From CAZYSK01 sp964649415 (GTDB taxonomy: Bacteria; Chloroflexota; Anaerolineae; B4-G1): a stretch of 42,301 bases of DNA. Under the pieces are notes generated by a model. It was given only the letters and a program-made list of their open reading frames with translations, had not been told where the DNA came from and ran no database searches. The stretch is taken from assembly GCA_964649415.1 (NCBI GenBank), contig CAZYSK010000051.1:1-42301 (forward strand), given 5' to 3'. Below are positions 15,766-25,100 of the stretch, piece after piece. The position numbers and the translations under genes are program-made. Every line of letters begins with the position of its first letter. Positions within the stretch are counted from its first letter, which is position 1.

Positions 15766-16731
15766 ATGTGCGCCAGAAGAGCTTGGGGTCTCCTTTCGGT
15801 TTCTGCACTCGTCGTTGTCGTGACTGTGGCCCTGCCGCTACAGCTCGCGGTAGCGGCGGACGCTGCCGATGCCGATCGTGCGTCCGGTGAAGGTTGGTAT
15901 GTTGAATTCTTCAACAATAAGACTCTCTCCGGCTTTCCCACCCACACCTGGACCGATCCGGTAATCGGCTTCGACTGGGGGTTTGGCGCTCCGGCGTCGG
16001 ACCTGACGTCTGACCGTTTCTCCATCCGTTGGACCGGATCCGTCGAGTTTCCTTACCGGGGTACGTATCAGTTCTGCGCTATGGCGGATGACGGCGTGCG
16101 CATTCTGGTGGATAACGTCTTAGTGCTGGATGAGTGGCATTCCAACAGTGGGATTGCCTATTGTGGCAGCCAGCGCATACTGTCTGGGGGCACACACGAG
16201 CTCAAGGTTGAGTACTACGAGGATGGCGGCACCGCCCATATCTATGTGTGGTGGGAAGAGGTTGCTCCGATTTCTCCGTACGTCCCTGTCCTTAGCCCCG
16301 CTTCCGAGCCCGCGGTGCGTGCTTCCGTATCGGCCGATGCCCCGGCGCCGTTTGACGGTTGGTACGGCGAGTACTTCGGCAATCGCAGTCTCGGCGGGAA
16401 GCCCGACCTGGCACAGGTGGAGCCGGCGATCGGCTTTGACTGGGGACCGGAACGGTCGCTCTTCTCCGCCCGCTGGCGGCAGGCGGCGGATTTCGAGATG
16501 GGTTACTACCGCTTCTGTGCCATGGCCGACGATGGCGTGCGCATCTGGGTGGATGACGCGCTGGTCGTAGACAGGTGGCACGACAACAACGGCATCGTCT
16601 ATTGCGGCACGCGCCTCTTGACCAAAGGCGTGCATCGGATCCACGTCGAGTACTATCAGAACAGGGGGCAGGCGTTCATCTACTCCTGGTGGGAGAGGGA
16701 TCTGCCGCATCGTTGGGCGGGGGATCCGTAG
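15766..16731 (+). CDS. Secreted protein with two PA14-type domains
   Basis: 321 residues, ATG with ACAGGAGGTGG upstream. A Sec signal peptide (hydrophobic 9-27, AVA cleavage near 29-31) is followed by two repeats of about 140 residues. Each starts GWYxEYF/GWYVEFFNN, then IGFDWG, then YRFCAMADDGVRIWVDD with its matching RW/EWH, and ends with (K)VEYYxxxGxAxIYxWWE. These are PA14-like beta-sandwich domains, which bind carbohydrate or mediate surface contacts. Each repeat has a pair of cysteines (FCAM and YCG) that may form a disulfide outside the cell. It directly precedes five glycosyltransferase-like membrane proteins, which fits a role at the glycan-covered surface. The ligand is unknown. Confidence 0.85.
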   Translation: MCARRAWGLLSVSALVVVVTVALPLQLAVAADAADADRASGEGWYVEFFNNKTLSGFPTHTWTDPVIGFDWGFGAPASDLTSDRFSIRWTGSVEFPYRGTYQFCAMADDGVRILVDNVLVLDEWHSNSGIAYCGSQRILSGGTHELKVEYYEDGGTAHIYVWWEEVAPISPYVPVLSPASEPAVRASVSADAPAPFDGWYGEYFGNRSLGGKPDLAQVEPAIGFDWGPERSLFSARWRQAADFEMGYYRFCAMADDGVRIWVDDALVVDRWHDNNGIVYCGTRLLTKGVHRIHVEYYQNRGQAFIYSWWERDLPHRWAGDP

Positions 16732-16734
16732 AAG

Positions 16735-16912
16735 AGCGTCAAACGTCAAACGTCAGGCGTCAGACGTCAATCCTTGCGCGGTCTCGGACATCCCGCGGAC
16801 TGGAACAACCCGCTTCATCGGGCGGGGGCGAGAAACCAGCTCTTTGGCGATGTTCTATCGCAGCGATTCATCGCGTGAAAAAACCTGGTTCCTGATGGCA
16901 CCTGGTTTCTGG
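16735..16912. repeat. Repeat-rich gap before the glycosyltransferase operon
   Basis: Contains overlapping GCGTCAAACGTC units, GCGGACTGGAACAACCCGC, and the GAGAAACCAG / CTGGTTTCTGG inverted pair (16829-16912) also found inside three of the downstream genes. Confidence 0.7.
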
Positions 16913-16919
16913 CGTGGCC

Positions 16920-16948
16920 TTGCCTGAATTGTGTCTGTGGGTTACAAT
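16920..16948 (+). promoter_or_regulatory. Promoter of the glycosyltransferase operon
   Basis: TTGCCT (16920-16925), a 17-bp spacer, TACAAT (16943-16948). The expected transcript start is within a few bases of the ATG at 16959, so the first gene may be read from a nearly leaderless mRNA. Confidence 0.6.
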
Positions 16949-16958
16949 GCCACTCCAC

Positions 16959-19931
16959 ATGGACACCGCTGCGAACAGCCAACGCCGGCAACTGCTCGTT
17001 CTACTGGCCTGGTGCCTGCTCTTGCTGCTGATCTGGGGGGGCTGGCTCTGGCAGCTTGATGCCAGCGACCTGACCTTCGACGAGTCGGTCACGCATCTCA
17101 TAGCCCATCGTCCCCTGTTGGATATCCTGAGGTACCTCCGGGGGGCGGTGCGGGAGCACCCCCCGGTCTACTACCTGCTCATTCATGGGTGGATGGCCCT
17201 GATAGGCACCGGCGAGTTTAGCCTGCGTGCCTTCTCCGTATGTGCCGGGCTGGTAGCGGTCGCGCTGACCGGCTGGCTGGCCCGTCTGATTGGCCGGTAT
17301 ATGGGGTGCTCGACCACCGCTGCCGGTCTCCTGGCCGCCGCGTTCTTCGCTGTAGCGCCGGGCATGGTCTATTACGCCCGCGAAGCCAGGATGTACAGCC
17401 TGGGCGTTGTCTGGACCATGCTCTCGACCGGTCTGTTTGTCCGCGACTGGCTCCCGGGCCGGCTGTGGCGCTGCCGCGCCGACCGGGCGGCATTGCGACC
17501 GGTCGCCGGCGTGTTTGCACTGGTGGCTGTTCACCTGCTGGCTCTCTTCACCCACTACTATCTGCTCCTGCCCATCTTGGTGCAACCCCTGGTTCTACTC
17601 GTCGTCCGGCGCTGGCGGTCCCTGGCGGCGTGGTGTGCAGCCCACAGCCTCCTGGCTCTGGTGGGCCTGGCGTGGCTGCGGCTGGCGCCGGGCTTACAGA
17701 TGACCAGTGCCGGTCTGTGGTACAGCCTCGGCCTTGCGCTGCCCGTGCCGTCACAAGTGTTGCATCTGTTGGGCAAGCTCCTGTTCAGCCCGGTGGTCCT
17801 CGTCTCCTTCCCCCTCCTCTACGGCTTGCTAGCACTGGCCACCGGGGGCGTTCTCCTTGCCCTCTGGCGCCAGCGGGCGGTGGGGGTCTGGCTGGCGCTG
17901 GCATTGTTGGTGCCGCTGGCTCTGGCGTATCTGCTGCCTCACCCGCCTGCGCCCCGGTATCTGGTCTTCCTGCTCCCATTGGTGGCCCTGGCGTTTGCGT
18001 CTCTGGACGTGATCGTCCCGTGCGTCATCAGAGTGCGCTGGCTGGCGTGGAGCGGGACGCTGGCGCTCGCACTGGTGACAGTGGGTCTCTTGGCGGCGGG
18101 CGGGTTGTACATCGCTTTGGACTTCGATCGGTCGCGCTACGGCCATACCCTGGAAACGATAAAGGCCCATGCCCGCCCCGACGACGGCCTGCTCTTCTAC
18201 GGGCCGTGGCAGTGGGTTCAGCACCGCTATTATGATCCGGGCGGCCTGCCGCCGATCACACTGCTGCCGGCCCACGCGCCGCCGCACCTGAAGCCGTCCG
18301 AGGCCGAGCCAGTTCTGGAAGACCTGCTGGCGCGCCATGGTCGGCTGTGGGTTCTGCCAGCCGCCGTGGACGATGTGGACCCCCCTCACTACGTCGAGGG
18401 CTGGCTTAACACGCACACCCATACGGTGTGGGAGACGCGGGACTTCAGCCTCCATCTCCCGCCCTTGCTACCCAGTGCCCCGACAGAGGTGCTAGACCTG
18501 GCATTTGGGCAGGCGCTGCGTCTGGAGCGTGTCACCTCGGAGCCGCAGCCTGTGCCGGCGGGTGAACCGCTTCGCCTGAGCCTAAGCTGGCGGCCGCTCG
18601 ATTGGCTGGAAGACGATGTGATACTCACGCTCACGCTGGTCGACCAGGCGGGCCACGTCTGGGACGTCGACCATACACTCCCGGGCAAGTGGGCCGCTCC
18701 TCCCTCCACGTGGCAGCCGGGCCTGGCTGTCACCGACCACGAGGGTTTGATGGTACCACAGGGTGCCCCTCCGGGGGAGTACACGGTGCGCTTGATGGTG
18801 GGAGACGAGGCCACCGGGGATCCACTGCCGGTGAATGGGGAGAAGGAGACGGAGCTATTGACCGTCCAGGTCGCCGAGCCCATCCATCCTCCGGTTCTGT
18901 GTGACTTGCCTGACTTCCACGGATTGGAGCAGTCCGCGGTGGCTACCTTCCATACGCCATCAGAATGGCACCTTCATGAAGATGACCGGGTGGACTGCTC
19001 CAATCCGGCGGCGAGCGTGACGTTGGCTGCCTGCGAGCCGGGTGGCCTTCGCTTCCAGCAGGGACATGCGGTGCCTCTCACGCTGCACTGGCTGGTGCCG
19101 GATGGCCTGTCGCCGGATGTGCAGTTCCGCGTGCGTGCGGTGCACCGTCCATGGTTCTCTGCCCTGCAGCCCTCCTCGGCTGCACCAGCCGGCATCGTCA
19201 CCCGCACGATCCCGCTGCTGCGCGAAGAAGAGACCGCTGTGCCGGAGCCCGCGCCTCAGGCACCGTCCGGCCCCTTTCAGGTTATGCTGCCCTTCGTCGT
19301 TCGCGCTGCCCCGGCTGAATTCGATGGGCGTTTGCTCACCCTGCCACTGGCCCTGGCCCTGCCGCCCGACGCGCCGACCGGGCGGACGCAGGTCGTGCTG
19401 GAGGTTCTGGGGCCGGACGGCAGCCCGTGGCCCACGGACGACGGGGCATTGAGTGTCGCGTTGTTCACCCTCACTGTCGAGGGCCGGCCCGTGTTGCGGC
19501 GGCTGCCGGCCAGCCTGACGCCGGTGACGGTTGATCTCGGCGACGAGGTGGGCTTGCGTGGCTACCGCGTTGAGGGGACGCCGCGTCCCGGCGGTGAGCT
19601 CCGCCTCACCTACGCCTGGCACGCCCGGACACGCCCCACAGCCATCTACGCGGTCTTTAACCACCTGGTGGGCGCCGATGGCACCATGGTGGCACAGGTT
19701 GACGGGTGGCCGCAGGAGGGGCGCATGCTGACCACCCAGTGGCAAGCGGGTGAGTACATTGAGGATCGCTATACATTGACCGTTCCACCGGACGCGCCAC
19801 CTGGCCCCTACGTGCTCTACGTGGGGCTCTACGACGCGGCGACTGCCGAGCGGCAGCCCGCCTTCCAGGATGGTCAGCGCCTGCCGGAGGACCGGGTGCC
19901 GATCCCCCTACCTGGCGAGGTTGAACCGTGA
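16959..19931 (+). CDS. GT-C family membrane glycosyltransferase with large extracytoplasmic C-terminus
   Basis: 990 residues from ATG 16959; an upstream in-frame GTG at 16914 lies before the promoter -10 box and is rejected. The first 480 residues hold about ten membrane helices. GT-C (PMT/ArnT-like) signatures are the Asp41-Glu42 pair in the first outer loop (LTFDESVTH) and HPPVYYLLIHGWM at 67-79; such enzymes transfer sugars from polyprenyl-phosphate carriers on the outer face of the membrane. The last 500 residues contain beta-sandwich-like modules, the last one ending in GEYIEDRYTLTVPPDAPPG and YVGLYDAAT. Residues about 655-683 are translated palindromes. The next gene starts within its stop (GTGA). 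Acceptor and sugar are unknown. Confidence 0.82.
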   Translation: MDTAANSQRRQLLVLLAWCLLLLLIWGGWLWQLDASDLTFDESVTHLIAHRPLLDILRYLRGAVREHPPVYYLLIHGWMALIGTGEFSLRAFSVCAGLVAVALTGWLARLIGRYMGCSTTAAGLLAAAFFAVAPGMVYYAREARMYSLGVVWTMLSTGLFVRDWLPGRLWRCRADRAALRPVAGVFALVAVHLLALFTHYYLLLPILVQPLVLLVVRRWRSLAAWCAAHSLLALVGLAWLRLAPGLQMTSAGLWYSLGLALPVPSQVLHLLGKLLFSPVVLVSFPLLYGLLALATGGVLLALWRQRAVGVWLALALLVPLALAYLLPHPPAPRYLVFLLPLVALAFASLDVIVPCVIRVRWLAWSGTLALALVTVGLLAAGGLYIALDFDRSRYGHTLETIKAHARPDDGLLFYGPWQWVQHRYYDPGGLPPITLLPAHAPPHLKPSEAEPVLEDLLARHGRLWVLPAAVDDVDPPHYVEGWLNTHTHTVWETRDFSLHLPPLLPSAPTEVLDLAFGQALRLERVTSEPQPVPAGEPLRLSLSWRPLDWLEDDVILTLTLVDQAGHVWDVDHTLPGKWAAPPSTWQPGLAVTDHEGLMVPQGAPPGEYTVRLMVGDEATGDPLPVNGEKETELLTVQVAEPIHPPVLCDLPDFHGLEQSAVATFHTPSEWHLHEDDRVDCSNPAASVTLAACEPGGLRFQQGHAVPLTLHWLVPDGLSPDVQFRVRAVHRPWFSALQPSSAAPAGIVTRTIPLLREEETAVPEPAPQAPSGPFQVMLPFVVRAAPAEFDGRLLTLPLALALPPDAPTGRTQVVLEVLGPDGSPWPTDDGALSVALFTLTVEGRPVLRRLPASLTPVTVDLGDEVGLRGYRVEGTPRPGGELRLTYAWHARTRPTAIYAVFNHLVGADGTMVAQVDGWPQEGRMLTTQWQAGEYIEDRYTLTVPPDAPPGPYVLYVGLYDAATAERQPAFQDGQRLPEDRVPIPLPGEVEP
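18921..19007. repeat. Composite 15-bp inverted repeat inside the first glycosyltransferase gene
   Basis: GGATTGGAGCAGTCC (18921-18935) is perfectly inverted at 18993-19007 and encloses a GCCATCAGAATGGC core. It is read in frame with no stop. Confidence 0.85.
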
Positions 19932-22141
19932 CGGGTCATCGGAATGGCGATGTCGGTGCCAGAGCTCTGTTGTGGTGGATGATGCCTGTGCTCTTGCTGG
20001 CGACGGCCCTACGGCTGTTCGCCTTCGGGGACGTACCACCGGGCCTGTATCACGACGAGGCGTACCACGGCCTGGATGCTTTGAATGTGCTCGAGGGCCA
20101 GTTCCCCGTATACTTCCCCGCCAACAACGGGCGGGAGCCATTGTTCATCTATCTGGTCGCCGTGGCAGTAGGGGTGCTGGGGCAGAGCCCCTTCGCGCTG
20201 CGGCTGGTCGCCTTCTTCGCCGGGCTGCTCACCGTGGCGGCGACCGCTGCGATGGGACGGGTGCTCTTCTCCCGGCGCGTAGGCCTGCTGGCTGCGGCGG
20301 TGCTGGCGGTGACCCTGTGGCACGTTCACCTCAGCCGGGTGGGCTTTCGGGCAGTCCTGTTGCCTCTGTTCACCGCGCTGGTGGCGTGGCAGGTCGCGCT
20401 GGCGCTCCGGACGGGGCGCTGGCATCACTGGCTGGTGGCCGGGGTTTTGTACGGCCTGGCCTTCTACACGTATATGGCGGTGCGCTTTACCCCGGTGGCA
20501 TTGGCTGCCTTCGGCCTCTACGTGCTCGGCACGGCATCGGGCGCGGACGCAGCCAACGTCGACCGCGGACCATCGTCCCTACAAAGGCGCCATTCCGATG
20601 GCGCACGGTCGGGCAGACGGTCGGGGCCAGAGAGAAACCAGGTTTTTCATGCGATGGTACATCGCCAAAGACCTGGTTTCTTGGTCAGCCTGTCCTGGCG
20701 CGGCGTCGCGCTGGCCGCCGTCGCTGTCGCAGTGACGGTGGCCCCGCTGGCTGTCTACACCGTGGGGCACCCCGGCGCGGTGCTGGGTCGTCCTGGGCAG
20801 GTCTCCGTCTTTGACCCGGCGATCAACGGGGGTGATCTCTGGGGCACGCTGGGCAAGCATACGCTTCGCACGCTGGGGATGTTCTTCGTCCGGGGAGATC
20901 GCATCTGGCGGCACAACGTCCCCTGGCGGCCCATCTTCGATCCTGTGCTGGGGATCGCGTTTCTGCTTGGCCTCGCCGTGGCTCTGGGCCGCGTCCGGCG
21001 GGATCCTGCTTGCGCCTTCGTCCTGATATGGACGGCGGTGATGGCCATGCCTACGCTGCTGGCGGAGGACGCGCCACACTTCCTGCGCGGAGTAGGCGTA
21101 CTGCCGGTGGTGGCCTTCCTCCCGGCGCTGGGGCTGGATTGGCTGGCGAATCGCATTCGGCACTCCCGCAGAGACCCTAAAGGTTTTCCGAAACCTTTAG
21201 GGTCTGGTAGTTTCCGCCTTGTCAGGTGCATATTGATCCTTCCCATCCTGTTCGGGCTTGGGAGCACGGCGTGGGCCTATTTCGGCGACTACGCTCGCGA
21301 TCCCATTACAGGCTACTGGTTCGAGCGGGGGGCGGTGGCGCTGGCCGGGGACATCAATGGGGCACTGGGTGTGGGGTGGGATGGCGAGCGTTGGGTGCGC
21401 GGAGGCCCCGCCGACCGGACGGCCTACATTGACTCGGGGTTGTGGCAGGAGTGGCCGCAGGTCCGTTTTCTGGTCGCTGCACCGGAGGCACTGACGGTGG
21501 GACTGGGTGATTCCGGCGAGCGACTTCCGGCGCCGCGCGGTCCGGTGGGAGTCTTCGCCTGGCCCTACGGTGACTGGCAGCAAGCCTGGGGGCTCATACC
21601 TGCCCCGGCCGAGGTCACGGTCGAGGAAGGCCCACTGTCCCAGGGCGACCGCGATTTGGAGCCCTACACGACCTACGTGGCCTTCCTGTCCGATGCCCCG
21701 GACCCGGCCGTCCCGGCCGTGGCGCGCCTGTCCGAAGGCGTCGAGTTGCTCGGGCTGGAGGTGACGCGGGGTGAGGCGGACGGTCGGGCCGTTGGTCGTG
21801 CGTCCGGGGAAACGCGAGCAGGGCTGCTGCGCGTACGTCTCCGCTGGCGGGCCACAGCGCCGCTGAGCGAGGATTATACCGTGTTTCTGCATTATCTACG
21901 GGATGGGGAGCGCATTGGCCAGGCGGATGCCGGCGCCGCGGGTGGCTACTATCCCACGACGGTGTGGCGTCCTGGCGATGTAGTCAACGACGATCACTTC
22001 GTGGATGTTCCGCAGGTCTCCCCTGTGGCCAACGATGTGCTTCTCTTCGGTATGTGGCAGCCGGAGCGTGACGTGGTGCTCTATCTGCTGGACGAGGCGG
22101 GGAATCCTGCCGGAGATTGGATCGAGGTGCCGGTGGAGTGA
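19928..22141 (+). CDS. GT-C family membrane glycosyltransferase
   Basis: 737 residues, GTG overlapping the previous stop by 4 bp. About ten membrane helices. The Asp43-Glu44 pair (LYHDEAYHGLD) in the first outer loop and the NNGREPLFIYLVA stretch mark a GT39-like polyprenyl-phosphate-sugar transferase. One C-terminal beta module near 625-735 has LRVRLRWRATAPLSEDYTVFLH and YPTTVWRPGDVV. Residues about 205-252 and 416-427 (RRDPKGFPKPLG) are palindromic repeats translated in frame; the first lies between membrane helices and would lengthen a loop by nearly 50 residues. It works presumably with its four neighbours on a surface glycan or glycoprotein. Confidence 0.8.
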   Translation: MTGHRNGDVGARALLWWMMPVLLLATALRLFAFGDVPPGLYHDEAYHGLDALNVLEGQFPVYFPANNGREPLFIYLVAVAVGVLGQSPFALRLVAFFAGLLTVAATAAMGRVLFSRRVGLLAAAVLAVTLWHVHLSRVGFRAVLLPLFTALVAWQVALALRTGRWHHWLVAGVLYGLAFYTYMAVRFTPVALAAFGLYVLGTASGADAANVDRGPSSLQRRHSDGARSGRRSGPERNQVFHAMVHRQRPGFLVSLSWRGVALAAVAVAVTVAPLAVYTVGHPGAVLGRPGQVSVFDPAINGGDLWGTLGKHTLRTLGMFFVRGDRIWRHNVPWRPIFDPVLGIAFLLGLAVALGRVRRDPACAFVLIWTAVMAMPTLLAEDAPHFLRGVGVLPVVAFLPALGLDWLANRIRHSRRDPKGFPKPLGSGSFRLVRCILILPILFGLGSTAWAYFGDYARDPITGYWFERGAVALAGDINGALGVGWDGERWVRGGPADRTAYIDSGLWQEWPQVRFLVAAPEALTVGLGDSGERLPAPRGPVGVFAWPYGDWQQAWGLIPAPAEVTVEEGPLSQGDRDLEPYTTYVAFLSDAPDPAVPAVARLSEGVELLGLEVTRGEADGRAVGRASGETRAGLLRVRLRWRATAPLSEDYTVFLHYLRDGERIGQADAGAAGGYYPTTVWRPGDVVNDDHFVDVPQVSPVANDVLLFGMWQPERDVVLYLLDEAGNPAGDWIEVPVE
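20541..20690. repeat. Three-family palindrome cluster inside the second glycosyltransferase gene
   Basis: Joined end to end are a GACCGCGGACCATCGTC element, CCCTACAAAGGCGCCATTCCGATGGCGC (20578-20604) and the AGAAACCAGG...CCTGGTTTCT pair (20633-20681). About 48 codons, no stop. Confidence 0.82.
21172..21205. repeat. 15-bp perfect hairpin inside the second glycosyltransferase gene
   Basis: AGACCCTAAAGGTTT, loop TCCG, and its exact complement, followed by GGTAG. It encodes DPKGFPKPLGS in frame. Confidence 0.85.
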
Positions 22142-25100
22142 GGAAAGCCCAAATCCCGAATCCGAAATCCAGATTCGCCAGGTTGATGACGCGCCGCCCA
22201 GGGTTTGCCGCGTGTGCATCGCTGGTGCTGGTGGCACTGGTGGTGGCTGCGCCACTCTGGGGACCCGGCATGGTGAACACCCGGGGCGGCGGCGACAGCC
22301 CCTTTTTGCTTCAGCGCACCCACCAGATGCTGGTCAACCTGCAGGCCGGTGTGTTCCCGGTCCGTTGGATGCCAGATGCCGCCTACGGCCTGGGCTATCC
22401 GTTCTTCAGCTACTATTCGGCGTTGCCCTACTACCTGGCCGGTGGGCTCGCCTTGGTGGGCGTGGACCTGTTGACTGCGTTGAAGGTGGTGCAGACGCTC
22501 GGCTTCATGGCGGCGGCGCTGGCGATGTACGGGTGGATGCGCGGATTGACCGGCAGCCGGTGGACCGCCTGGCTGGCTGCAGTTGCCTACACCGTCGCGC
22601 CTTTCCACTTGGTCAACGTCTACGTGCGCGGCGACTCCCTCTCTGAGTTCTACGCCTTCATCTTCTATCCTCTGATCCTTTGGGGATTGGACAACCTGCT
22701 AGACCGCGGCCATCCTGGCCGCAGAAACCAGGTTCTTTCCGAAAAACCCGGTTTCTCCCCTGTCCATCCAGGCCGCATCCGCTGGGTGTGGCCTGGCTTG
22801 GCCTACGCCGGCCTGCTCCTCAGCCATAATATCTCCGCCTTCATCTTCTCGCCCTTCGTGCTGATCTACCTGCTTGCCCTGACCTTGCGCGAGCGTGCCA
22901 GGTGGCACCACGTCTTGACTATCGGAGCAGTGGCTTTGGGATTCGGCTTGCTTCTTTCGGCGTGGGTCTGGGTTCCCACGCTCGCAGAGAGGGGCGTGGT
23001 GCAGACGGAGACGCTGACCGGTGGGTACTTCCATCACACACATCACTTCCGCACCATCGATCTTGTGCAAGGCGACTGGCTTTTCAACTACGACACGGTG
23101 GCGGGCGACACGCCCTTTGCGATGGGTCTGCCACAGGCGGCATTCGCCGTGCTTGGCGGACTGGTGCTGCTCGCGCGCCTGCTCCGGGGGCGTTTGGGCC
23201 CCCGGTGGGGCAGCGTCCTGCTGGGCCTGCTGGTTTCCACGGCCATGATCACCCCGCTCTCAAAGCCCCTCTGGGATCTGGTGCCACTGCTGGCGACGAC
23301 CCAGTTCCCGTGGCGATTTCTCTCGGTGCAGGCCCTGTTTGCGGCGGCAGCCACGGCCGCGCTGGTGCCGGGCCTGGTGCTACGTGGGTCCAGAGTTCGC
23401 GGATTCCGTCGCGCCGGTTCCACGCAGCCCGGATCGGAAGGGCCGGAGGGACAAGGAGACGCCGACCGCAGACGGTCGTGGGAGACAGGGAGACAGGGAG
23501 CAGTCTCGAAGCTGCTGGGACGCCGGGTGGCGTGGGTTGCGCTTCCCGTCGCGGCCCTCCTGGTGGCATCCGTGCTGTACCCCCTACGTCCAGAGCGACT
23601 GGCGGTCGGCCCGGCCGACGTGAGTCCCCAGCGGCTGCAGTTGTACGAGCTGTTCACGCAGAACATCGGCACGAGCATTGGCTACGAGTGGCTTCCCCAG
23701 GCCGTCGTCCCTCGCCCTTTCACGTCGGACGCACTGGTTGATCCCGCCGGGGCGCCATCGGAATGGGGTCTTTGTAGAGGTGGAGCTCCGGCGGTCCCGC
23801 TGGATGGCGCGTCGCTCGAAGCCGCCGTGGTGGAGCGGCGGCCCACGCGCCAGACGTGGTACGTCTGGGGGGATGGCGGGCGCATCGCGTTTCCGCTGTT
23901 CTACTGGCCGGGCTGGAGGGCGTGGGTCGACGATGAGCCGGTGGATGTCTGGCCCGTCGAAGGCTCCGGCTACCTGGCGCTGGAGGCCCTCCCCGGCGAG
24001 CACACCATCCTGCTACGCCTGGGCCGCACGCCGGTCCGCCTCGCCGCGGAGTTGGTGTCCCTGTGTGCGTGGCTCGGTCTTGGCGTCGTGCTCGTCCACG
24101 CCCGCCATAGGATCCGCTGGCCGTCTGTCGCCAGCCATTTGTCATTCACCACGCTACTGATCGTTCTCCCGCTGTGTGCGTTGTCGCTTCTTTCTCTCGG
24201 GCCTCGTGGGACGTTCGGCGGCGACGAAGACCTCACGATGGACTTCGACCTGATGCCCTACCTGCACCACAACCCGGGCGGCGTGCACTTCGCGGATGGT
24301 ACACTCACGGGGTATCGGTTGTCGGCGGAGGAGTTGGCCCCAGGCGACGCGTTGACCGTCACGCTGGACTGGACGGGCCCGGTTGATGCATACACGGCGA
24401 CGGTGCGACTGCTCTCCCCGGCTGCCGTACGCCAGGAGCTGGAACCGCTGGCCGAGGCATCGTGCAGGCTTCAGCCCGGAGTCTCCAATCCCGTCGCCCT
24501 GCGGCTGCCCGATGAGGTGTCGCGCGGCACGTACTTGCTCCAGTTGAGCGTCCTCGGCCCGGCAAGGGAGGTCGATGCTGCCGTGCCCTACCGGGCGGTC
24601 ACGCCGGGCGGCAAGGTGCACGGTCCCCTGTACCTGCGACCTGTCCGGGTGCCACATGGCCCGTCGCTTCGCGCCGACTCTTCTGCTCTGGCTCCTTTCG
24701 GCCCCGCTATTAGGCTGCACGCGGCGACGGTCGACCAACTCGACCCCCACCGGCTGGCTGTGCGGCTGACCTGGTCGGTGGTGCGCCCGGTCGCGGTCAA
24801 CTACGGCATCTCGCTGCGGTTGTTGGATGCCGAGGACCAGCGCCGCGTCGCGCTGGACACGCAACCGGGCTATGGTTTTCTGCCCACCAGCACGTGGCGA
24901 CCGGACGAACTCGTCATCGACCGGTACATCCTCGACCTGCCGGAAGATCTGAGCCCGGGCCAGGGTTACCGGCTTGCGGTCATACTCTACCAGGTGTCCA
25001 CGTGGGAGCCGATCGGGCAGGCACGCCTGGGCGACTTATCACTCCCGCTGGAGAAGCCGTTTGAGGCCCGGCGACCGCCCCGGGTGTTCTCGCTGCCATC

